Source: a bacterium (GTDB lineage Bacteria > Krumholzibacteriota > Krumholzibacteriia > Krumholzibacteriales > WJIX01). From it: a stretch of DNA of 5,294 nt. The notes beneath the pieces were generated by a model, which saw only the letters and a list, made by a program, of their open reading frames with translations, was not told the origin of the DNA and did no database searches. Within the stretch, counting starts at the first letter, position 1; the number at the start of each line of letters is the position of its first letter. Both the position numbers and the translations under genes were made by a program. Shown in pieces: positions 1 to 5,294 of the stretch. The stretch covers positions 1-5,294 of the forward strand of contig JAGHBT010000039.1 of assembly GCA_021160845.1 (NCBI GenBank), written 5' to 3'.

Positions 1-109
1 ACATTTACCCCTAAAGTGAGACAGAGGAGAATATTATCCGCCTCTTGGAAAGATCCCAACATAATTTACACTGAAATATATACGACATCCAATCCTGCTA
101 ATGTTGCGT
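1..109 (-). other. Non-coding region after the response regulator, possible leader of a further gene
   Basis: No coding potential is supported here. On the minus strand, AGGGG (12-8) stands 3 nt before an ATG at 4-2, which could be the start of another gene just outside the window. A weak TTGGGA (59-54) to GATAAT (38-33) pair with a 15-nt spacer could be a promoter for it. Two weak hairpins are present (arms at 45-50 and 54-59, and at 23-27 and 41-45), but neither is followed by a T-run, so no intrinsic terminator is called. Confidence 0.25.
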
Positions 110-1648
110 TTACTCGTGAATTCTACCCGAATTTACTAAATTGACAAGATGCTGAATTATTTCTTTATCAAATTTATCAGTTTGATTCATTAATTGATTA
201 ATGCCCTCTTTGTACGAAAGCGCTTTTCTGTAAGGGCGATCGCTTGTCATAGCATCAAAACTGTCCGCGATAGCAACAATCCTAGCTCCAATCGAAATTT
301 CATCACCCTCAAGACCATCCGGATATCCACTTCCATCCAGCCTTTCATGATGATGCCTGACAAGATCACGCGCGGATTCAAGAAATTTCATACCCTTGAT
401 AATATTAGAACCAATTTCGGGGTGGCTTTTTATTACTTTCCATTCCTTTTCCGTCAATTCGCTCGATTTATTCAAGATGTTTTCATACACACCAAGTTTA
501 CCAATGTCATGAAGAGTCGCGCCAAAACTCACAATTTCCTGTTCTTTCTTACTGAGACCAATCTCTTCAGCCAGAAGGTTCGCGTATTTCGCAACCCTTT
601 TAGTATGTCCGTTCGTATAAGGATCCTTTGCCTCAATAGTCGATACAAGAACATTGATTGTCGAAAGATATGTGCTCTGTAATTCAGAATATAGCCTTGA
701 ATTTGCAAGCCCAATAGCGGCGGAGTGGCATAGAAAATTGAACATCTCAAGATCATTTTCCGAATAATTCTGATTATTTATTTTTTCACCCACTAGAATA
801 ATTCCAACAAGATTCGATTTAACAACCATCAAAAAACAATATTTAAATCCAAGATTGAATAAAAATTTCTTTTCTTCCATGGCTTCACGGGGAATATTAT
901 GCGCTGCCAAATCAACAACTCCCCCATTCTCTATAAGGTACTCAATCAATTTACTGTCCCTTGAAAAACTTAAAGTTCTTAGAATATTGTCCTGTACTCC
1001 CATACCACCGGCAAAGGTCAATTTCCCGGTATCCAAGGACTCGGTGTTAAATATTGCCACCGAACTTATTCCGAGATGTCCTATAAAAGTCAAAGACAAC
1101 ACATGTATAGTTTCCTGTGGTTCCTGAAGTTTATTCAAATCCTGGCTCAAATCAGAAAGAGTACGTAAATTCAAGATCTTCCGCTTTAGCTCCCTACTCA
1201 CACTGTCATAATCCGACCGGCCCTTTTGAAGTTCCATCTCTAGAAATTGATTTCTCTCTCTAATATCCTTTTTCGCATCCGCATTAAGAAAATAATTATT
1301 AATCTTTGCTACAATCTCAGTTACGGAAAAGGGTTTTTTAATTATTTCTTTCGCACCATACTTAAACGCTTCCATGGGTAAATCCAATAGGATATCATCC
1401 GACATCATAACAATCGGAATATCACAGTTCTTTTCATTCGAAAGTATGCGGCTGCAAACCTGGAAACCATCTATTTTTGGAAGAACAGTATCGAGTATTA
1501 TGAGGTCAGGATCAAATAGCTCAACCTTTACAAGGGCATCCTCCCCATCGTAGGCCGATTCAGTGACATATCCTTCTCTATCAAGAGATTTACTGATTAT
1601 CTCTACTACATTGGGGTCATCATCAACTACCAGGATATTTCCGTTCAA
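110..1648 (-). CDS. Response regulator with GAF and intact HD-GYP domain (probable c-di-GMP phosphodiesterase)
   Basis: This is a 512-residue soluble protein. Residues 1-120 are a receiver domain with acidic pocket DDD (9-11), phospho-acceptor Asp53 in IILDTVLPKIDGF, Ser83 at the switch Ser/Thr position, and Lys105 followed by Pro106. A coiled linker (about 125-175) precedes a GAF domain (about 178-318), which ends in the usual helix reading AIGLANSRLY. HD-GYP occupies about 330-505 with its motifs intact: GHT (His348), HDIGK (His380, Asp381, Lys384), His409, HHERLDGSGYP (433-443) and Asp462 in ADSFDAM, then DRPYRKAL. Proteins with these motifs hydrolyse c-di-GMP to pGpG and/or GMP using a two- or three-metal site. 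Phosphorylation of Asp53 would be expected to control that activity, with the CheA-like neighbour as the only visible candidate donor. Translation starts at TTG (1648), placing the receiver start three residues before ILVVDDD; AAGGG lies 7 nt upstream. It starts 3 nt after the preceding stop, so it is likely translationally coupled. The GAF ligand is unknown. Confidence 0.93.
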   Translation of the reverse strand: MNGNILVVDDDPNVVEIISKSLDREGYVTESAYDGEDALVKVELFDPDLIILDTVLPKIDGFQVCSRILSNEKNCDIPIVMMSDDILLDLPMEAFKYGAKEIIKKPFSVTEIVAKINNYFLNADAKKDIRERNQFLEMELQKGRSDYDSVSRELKRKILNLRTLSDLSQDLNKLQEPQETIHVLSLTFIGHLGISSVAIFNTESLDTGKLTFAGGMGVQDNILRTLSFSRDSKLIEYLIENGGVVDLAAHNIPREAMEEKKFLFNLGFKYCFLMVVKSNLVGIILVGEKINNQNYSENDLEMFNFLCHSAAIGLANSRLYSELQSTYLSTINVLVSTIEAKDPYTNGHTKRVAKYANLLAEEIGLSKKEQEIVSFGATLHDIGKLGVYENILNKSSELTEKEWKVIKSHPEIGSNIIKGMKFLESARDLVRHHHERLDGSGYPDGLEGDEISIGARIVAIADSFDAMTSDRPYRKALSYKEGINQLMNQTDKFDKEIIQHLVNLVNSGRIHE

Positions 1649-1651
1649 AGC

Positions 1652-3544
1652 CTATCCCTTCGCCAAAACTGCTTTAGGGTCAACTGATTTCGCGAGTTCC
1701 CTTTCTATAATCTTGGCAAAACCAAGAGTGACCTCTCTATCATACCTAAGGCCATAATTTTCTTTAAGGGTTTTTAACGCTTCCTTCTCTGATAGAGCAG
1801 TCCTTGTAGGTCTATCATGAATCATCGCGGAATAACTTTCTACTACTGATATTATCCTGGCTCCAAGCGGAATTTCCTTACCTCTGATCCCCCGAGGATA
1901 ACCCTCTCCATTAAATCTTTCATGATGATTTCTTACTATCTCCACAACACGATTATCAAATCCCATCCGCCGTAACATTTCGGCGCCGTCGTCAGGATGT
2001 TTTTTAATCACAGCCCATTCTTCCTTGGATAGCTCTCGTGGACTTTTTACAATAAGATCACTTATCTTGATCATGCCCATATCACGAAGAACTGTGCCGT
2101 AAATAAGATCTTTGAAATGTTCCTCAGGATAATTTAGTTTTTTCGCGAGAACCCCGACATAACGGGAAACAAATTCCGATGTACCCTTTAATAAAGTATT
2201 TTCTTCTATCATGGAAATCAGAGTTTTCACAATTCCCAAAGTTCTTTCATTCTCGCGTTCAAACATAACAGCGTTCCTGTACGCGCTTTCTGCAACACTC
2301 GCCAGAATATTCAGAAACTCAAAATTCTCTTTCTCCATGTCGTGTCCGGAGAGCCTTTTCCCGATTACAAAAAGACCAACGAGCTCATTATTGATTGTAA
2401 ATGGACAAAAATATTCAAAATCATTTGCCTTGAGAGATTGTTTCTTATTTTCCCCGACAATACTATCAATGCCGACTAGAGTTTTCCTTCTTCCGTAATC
2501 CTTAATACTGTTTATATCAATACGCAAGCCCTCTATATTCGCTCTTTCAACCCCTTTAGAAACAACAGGAATTAAATAATCATCCTTCTTTTCAAGAAAA
2601 AGAGCCGATTCAATGCCACCCTGGGCTATAGCCGTTAACAGAAATATATCCAGAAATTTTTTCTTGTTGCGTATCTCATTAAAATCCGAACTAATTGAGA
2701 AAAGAGTTTTCAATTCCAGAATTCTACGCCTTAAATTCCTGTTAATGTCTCCCTTCCCTCCAATACTAGTTTTCTCAATCACCTTACCTTTCTCATTGAA
2801 AGGTGACATTGGAGCTTCGATCCATTCGGGAGGAACATCTTCCTCATCGTTGTTGAAAATCTCTGAAATAATCTCTTCTTTGTCATTCTCCCGAACAATC
2901 CCATCTGATTTATCCAATTCAGGCTCACTGGAATCCCTGGTTGAATCAATACCGTTTCTCTCCTTTGATCCTTCAATATTGGACCCTTTAACAATTACCA
3001 TATCCTCAGAGTCGACTTTTTTATTTGTGGGACTTACTTCCTGAAGAATGTCACTGGATTCCTTCTCACTTTTTTCACCACCAGAATCATTTTGATCACC
3101 ATCATCGTACATCATCATAATTATTCCATCAGCATCATTGTCAACGGTTCCGCCCGCTTCCTCACCCACTAAATTATCTTCTTCAACCCGGGGAAGCAAT
3201 TCTTCTGAAGCATTCAAAGCAGCTTCGAGAGTTGAATATATCGGAATATCAACATCTCCACTTCTTAGAAAATCAAGAACAACATTATTTGTAACAACGA
3301 ATCTAACGGAGCATTCCCTCCTGCCGCATCCGATCACAAAATCCCGAAATATTCTAGCAACACCACCACCCAGAGACGACAAGTCAAGGAAGTCAAAAAT
3401 TACTTTACTAAATTCCCTTTTTAGACATTCCTCAACAAGCTGTTCTATCTTATTGTTTTGGTGAAACCCCAGCTTGCCCGACACCCTGAATACCGCGACA
3501 TCGGGCTGATCGGTTTCTACCCTTTGAAACAATGTTTTTGCCAT
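1652..3544 (-). CDS. STAS - acidic linker - GAF - degenerate HD-GYP protein (probable pseudo-phosphodiesterase)
   Basis: This is a 630-residue soluble protein. Residues about 5-118 form a STAS-like (anti-sigma-factor antagonist) domain: an early VAVFRVSGKL strand, then VIFDFLDLSSLGGG (48-61), where Ser56/Ser57 sit near the usual SpoIIAA phospho-serine position, then a RFVVTNN strand. Residues about 119-260 are a low-complexity linker rich in Asp, Glu, Ser and Asn. A short coil (268-290) leads to a GAF-like domain (about 290-425), and 440-610 is HD-GYP-like. The HD-GYP fold is recognisable by HP at 516-517, HHERFNGEGYP at 540-550 and the GARI/DRPTR region. Key residues are changed: the first His of GHT is Thr455, HDxGK reads RDMGM (487-491), and the Asp of the VADSFDAM-type motif is Glu569. 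Metal binding and c-di-GMP hydrolysis are therefore probably lost, and a binding or regulatory role is inferred. GGAG sits 7 nt before the ATG. The gene lies 3 nt upstream of an intact HD-GYP paralogue. Confidence 0.85.
   Translation of the reverse strand: MAKTLFQRVETDQPDVAVFRVSGKLGFHQNNKIEQLVEECLKREFSKVIFDFLDLSSLGGGVARIFRDFVIGCGRRECSVRFVVTNNVVLDFLRSGDVDIPIYSTLEAALNASEELLPRVEEDNLVGEEAGGTVDNDADGIIMMMYDDGDQNDSGGEKSEKESSDILQEVSPTNKKVDSEDMVIVKGSNIEGSKERNGIDSTRDSSEPELDKSDGIVRENDKEEIISEIFNNDEEDVPPEWIEAPMSPFNEKGKVIEKTSIGGKGDINRNLRRRILELKTLFSISSDFNEIRNKKKFLDIFLLTAIAQGGIESALFLEKKDDYLIPVVSKGVERANIEGLRIDINSIKDYGRRKTLVGIDSIVGENKKQSLKANDFEYFCPFTINNELVGLFVIGKRLSGHDMEKENFEFLNILASVAESAYRNAVMFERENERTLGIVKTLISMIEENTLLKGTSEFVSRYVGVLAKKLNYPEEHFKDLIYGTVLRDMGMIKISDLIVKSPRELSKEEWAVIKKHPDDGAEMLRRMGFDNRVVEIVRNHHERFNGEGYPRGIRGKEIPLGARIISVVESYSAMIHDRPTRTALSEKEALKTLKENYGLRYDREVTLGFAKIIERELAKSVDPKAVLAKG
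1655..1660 (-). promoter_or_regulatory. Ribosome binding site AAGGGA that supports the TTG start of the response regulator
   Basis: AAGGGA occupies the last two codons of the preceding gene, next to its TAG stop, with 7 nt between the GGG and the TTG at 1648. Together with the 3-nt gap this suggests that ribosomes terminating on the upstream gene restart here. Confidence 0.6.
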
Positions 3545-3551
3545 ATTTTAT

Positions 3552-3555
3552 CTCC
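3552..3555 (-). promoter_or_regulatory. Ribosome binding site GGAG of the STAS/HD-GYP-like gene
   Basis: GGAG is spaced 7 nt from the ATG at 3544, within the 27-nt gap after the HTH gene. The start also fits the beginning of the STAS domain. Confidence 0.65.
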
Positions 3556-3571
3556 AGCTAAACAATCTGCT

Positions 3572-3802
3572 TTAAGAACTTACAACTTCTTCCTGAGCTA
3601 GCCATTTATCCAGCACACTCCTGAGAAATCTCCATTCACTTCCTACTTTCTTAGCTGGTATCTTCCTTTCCTTTGCCAAACGACATACTGTTTTAACGTG
3701 CATTTTAAGATAATCAGCCGCTTCAACAGAAGTCATTACATCATGATTGTCGTCATGTCCACCGATGATGATTTTGCCGTAGTCATGTTGTTCTTTCGTC
3801 AT
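3572..3802 (-). CDS. Small excisionase-family (HTH_17/MerR-like) DNA-binding protein
   Basis: This is a 76-residue protein. From residue 23, MTSVEAADYLKMHVKTVCRL is followed by a basic turn, IPAKKVGSEWRF and a WL-ending helix. That is the usual excisionase-type winged helix-turn-helix pattern (EAAxYL, TVxRL, IPAxKVGxxWRF, DxWL). The domain fills residues 23-70. The first 22 residues are a short His/Asp-rich extension (GGHDDNHD). I chose the ATG at 3802 because AGAGAGG lies 5 nt upstream. A GTG at 3832 would add 10 residues but has no ribosome binding site. The gene starts 54 nt after the CheA-like gene ends and stops 27 nt before the STAS protein. Such proteins bind DNA as phage or plasmid excisionases, or as local regulators beside signalling genes. 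No integrase or attachment site is visible here, so a regulatory role is more likely. The target is unknown. Confidence 0.85.
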   Translation of the reverse strand: MTKEQHDYGKIIIGGHDDNHDVMTSVEAADYLKMHVKTVCRLAKERKIPAKKVGSEWRFLRSVLDKWLAQEEVVSS

Positions 3803-3807
3803 GACAA

Positions 3808-3814
3808 CCTCTCT
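3808..3814 (-). promoter_or_regulatory. Ribosome binding site AGAGAGG that decides the HTH start
   Basis: AGAGAGG lies 5 nt before the ATG at 3802. It sits inside the longer reading frame that could begin at GTG 3832, and it favours the shorter 76-residue product. Confidence 0.6.
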
Positions 3815-3817
3815 ATC

Positions 3818-3825
3818 GTTTAAAC
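3818..3825. promoter_or_regulatory. GTTTAAAC palindrome in the leader of the HTH gene, possible operator
   Basis: A perfect 8-bp palindrome lies 15 nt upstream of the HTH gene start and just downstream of the candidate promoter. That position would suit an operator for autoregulation by the HTH protein, but no second copy is seen elsewhere and short AT-rich palindromes arise easily by chance. Confidence 0.2.
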
Positions 3826-3841
3826 CACGCACGCGGTTACC

Positions 3842-3870
3842 ATTGCAAATTTATTTTTAAATCGTGTCAA
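3842..3870 (-). promoter_or_regulatory. Candidate internal promoter for the HTH, STAS and response-regulator genes
   Basis: On the minus strand a perfect TTGACA (3870-3865) is followed after 17 nt by TGCAAT (3847-3842), a 4-of-6 match to TATAAT. The spacer is very AT-rich. The -35 box overlaps the last codons of the CheA-like gene, so some of the match may be coding by chance. Transcription would start near 3835, leaving a leader of about 33 nt before the ATG at 3802. The organism's sigma consensus is unknown, so this remains a candidate. Confidence 0.35.
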
Positions 3871-5294
3871 TCGCAACAGAACCGGATCCATCAAAGGCAA
3901 CCTCAAGCCCTCTCAAATATTCAATTCTGCTGAAGATCAACATTATATCCAGCACCGCGCAATCATGATCGCCAATCTGCAGTAAATAATTGGAAATGGA
4001 TGCCCAGTGTTCTTCAACAAGCTGACCAGCAACGCCTTCCAGTTTGTATCCATAGTCTTTGGAAAAGATTCCAACCCTCTCTTCCGCTGACCCAATTACA
4101 ATTATGTAATTATTTTCATCTCCGGGATTAATTTCTTCAGACGCCAATTCACTCATTCCAAAAACTGGTATCTCCTTATCCAGAGACTTCATGTAATATC
4201 TGCCGCCTTCTAGAATAACTTTATCCGTATCAAACTTATAGATCCCTTCCATGCTGTAGGAAGAAATGCATATTTCTTTCCCGGATACATCAAAAACATA
4301 ATAATCGGTTTCATTGCCGGTTCTAGGAAAGGTAAATTTAAATCTTCCTTCTTTACCTCTCCCGGGTTCAACCCAGAGCAATCCTCCCCGATCTTTTAAG
4401 ATATTTCTAACAACCCGTAACCCTTTATAGAAAGCTACCGGGTCATCGTGATCTATTTCAGAATCATTAAGATAACGTGTATAATTATCCCTTATAATTA
4501 CCTCTAAATACGAACCCTTGCATGTAATATTCAGCTCTATAGTTAGATTGTCATCACTATTAAGCACTGGTAACGAAATTATATCAAAAAGACAGTTCTC
4601 GAGAATTTTCGAAATAGCAGAAGCGGATTTTCCACTCATAGAGAATTTATCAGTGTTCGTATGAAAACTTACTTCCCACCCCTTCATACCACTGTATATA
4701 TCTACAATACTCCTGATACCACTGACAAGAAGACTCCCCGAAATCTCAGCAGAAGGATAGTCTCTTCTGCCTGACATTTCTTGTATAAGATCACCCACAA
4801 GATTTATATAGAATTTACTTTCCTCAAACTTCAGTTCAAAATCCTCTGCCCTTTCCTCCCATCGATCACTATTTTCAATACAAGAATCAAAACCCTGCTG
4901 TAAGTTCTCAAATAAACCAATCAACTTTTCAAAGGCATTAAAATCAACCTTTTCGAGCTTTCGGGGAAATGTTTCTATATAAACAACACCTTTGTCAGAT
5001 TCCATATTTTCAGCTGATGAACCAGACTGAGTATCCTGCTCACATTCCTCTGCCAGCGCTTCGATTTCCTTCTTCACTCCATCAAATAAAGAGGTATCCC
5101 AATTATCCTTAAAACCTTCCGAAGAAAGGGAGTCAGCAATTTGTTCTTCAGCTTCAAGGATTTCCGATACAACCTGAGACTTGTTTTCATCCCACCGGCT
5201 ACATTCAACGTTAGTCTTTTCCAAAAACTCACGAAACATAATAAGAGTTTCACTCCATCCACCGAGCCCAAGCATTCTTGTGCTTCCTTCAAGG
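3857..5294 (-). CDS. Divergent CheA-like histidine kinase or scaffold (Hpt tail, ATPase-like, CheW-like), 5' end beyond the window
   Basis: The gene is partial. The first ATG in the window (5275-5273) is probably internal, because the frame stays open to the edge and reads LEGSTRMLGLG across it, which matches the H-x-L-K-G-S-x-R-x-x-G core of CheA P1/Hpt domains. The phospho-accepting His would lie about two codons outside the window. Numbering from that ATG: residues 1-50 finish the Hpt helices; 80-96 is an acidic linker; about 104-165 is helical and resembles the CheA dimerisation region; about 180-318 resembles the CheA ATPase domain; about 323-455 resembles the CheW-like P5 domain. ATPase motifs are eroded. 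The N-box keeps Asn227, but the His of HLVRN is Lys223. The G1 box reads DNYTR instead of DDGxG. The G2 box reads YKGL instead of GxGL. WVEPGRGKEGRF near 301-312 resembles the final ATPase strands. No signal peptide or membrane segment is visible, so it is probably cytoplasmic. The CheA-like order is fairly secure; kinase activity is doubtful. It could instead be an adaptor or phosphorelay scaffold. Confidence 0.72.
   Translation of the reverse strand, partial: LEGSTRMLGLGGWSETLIMFREFLEKTNVECSRWDENKSQVVSEILEAEEQIADSLSSEGFKDNWDTSLFDGVKKEIEALAEECEQDTQSGSSAENMESDKGVVYIETFPRKLEKVDFNAFEKLIGLFENLQQGFDSCIENSDRWEERAEDFELKFEESKFYINLVGDLIQEMSGRRDYPSAEISGSLLVSGIRSIVDIYSGMKGWEVSFHTNTDKFSMSGKSASAISKILENCLFDIISLPVLNSDDNLTIELNITCKGSYLEVIIRDNYTRYLNDSEIDHDDPVAFYKGLRVVRNILKDRGGLLWVEPGRGKEGRFKFTFPRTGNETDYYVFDVSGKEICISSYSMEGIYKFDTDKVILEGGRYYMKSLDKEIPVFGMSELASEEINPGDENNYIIVIGSAEERVGIFSKDYGYKLEGVAGQLVEEHWASISNYLLQIGDHDCAVLDIMLIFSRIEYLRGLEVAFDGSGSVAIDTI

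Noticed and set aside
23..59. Two hairpins after the response regulator as an intrinsic terminator
   Set aside because: The stems are short or contain a wobble pair, one loop is 13 nt, and neither is followed by a T-run on the minus strand.
340..1935. Similar bases CTTTCATGATGAT near 343 and 1917 as a DNA repeat
   Set aside because: They encode the conserved HHER motif in the two paralogous HD-GYP domains, so protein conservation explains the match.
194..3464. Several plus-strand open frames of 64-162 codons (for example 194-682, 2613-3044 and 3138-3464)
   Set aside because: They lie antisense to long minus-strand genes with clear domain motifs, show no recognisable domain themselves, and have the composition expected of shadows.
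3803..3832. Start of the HTH protein at GTG 3832
   Set aside because: There is no ribosome binding site before it, whereas the ATG at 3802 has AGAGAGG at 5 nt, and the extra ten residues are outside the HTH domain.
3572..3832. HTH gene as evidence of a prophage or integrative element
   Set aside because: No integrase, recombinase, terminal repeats, tRNA remnant or phage gene is visible, and its neighbours are signalling genes on the same strand.
3823..3838. AACC/GGTT inverted repeat in the leader of the HTH gene
   Set aside because: Only 4 bp with an 8-nt loop and flanking mismatches, so it is easily explained by chance.

Overview
The window holds one tightly packed cluster of four signalling genes, all transcribed from the minus strand (high to low coordinates), with no rRNA, tRNA, CRISPR or mobile-element signature. 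The DNA is moderately AT-rich. Shine-Dalgarno-like sites precede three of the starts and one start is TTG. This fits a free-living bacterium with chemotaxis-type and cyclic-di-GMP signalling. HD-GYP proteins, CheA-like proteins and small excisionase-type HTH proteins occur in many Gram-negative phyla, and I cannot assign a phylum from this sequence.

Layout in transcription order. (1) 5294-3857: a divergent CheA-like protein that runs off the window edge. It has the tail of an Hpt (P1) motif, a helical dimerisation-like region, an ATPase-like domain with eroded glycine boxes, and a C-terminal CheW-like domain. (2) 3802-3572: a 76-residue DNA-binding protein of the excisionase/MerR-like HTH_17 type. 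(3) 3544-1652: a STAS domain, a long acidic linker, a GAF domain and a degenerate HD-GYP domain that has lost several metal ligands. (4) 1648-110: a receiver domain, a GAF domain and an intact HD-GYP domain, i.e. a probable response-regulator c-di-GMP phosphodiesterase. Gaps are 54, 27 and 3 nt. Positions 109-1 are non-coding and may carry the start signals of another gene beyond the edge.

How they may work together (inference): the CheA-like protein would sense or relay a signal through its Hpt/CheW modules. The receiver of gene 4 is the only visible phospho-acceptor partner. Genes 3 and 4 are paralogues sharing a coil-GAF-HD-GYP core but carrying different input domains (STAS versus REC). 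One copy looks catalytically dead and the other looks active, which suggests a pseudoenzyme/enzyme pair in which the STAS protein modulates the active phosphodiesterase. The small HTH protein could control the cluster itself: a good -35 box overlaps the end of gene 1, and an 8-bp palindrome lies in the leader of gene 2.

The most interesting points are the active/inactive HD-GYP pair, the STAS-to-HD-GYP fusion, and the CheA-like protein whose nucleotide-binding motifs are eroded.
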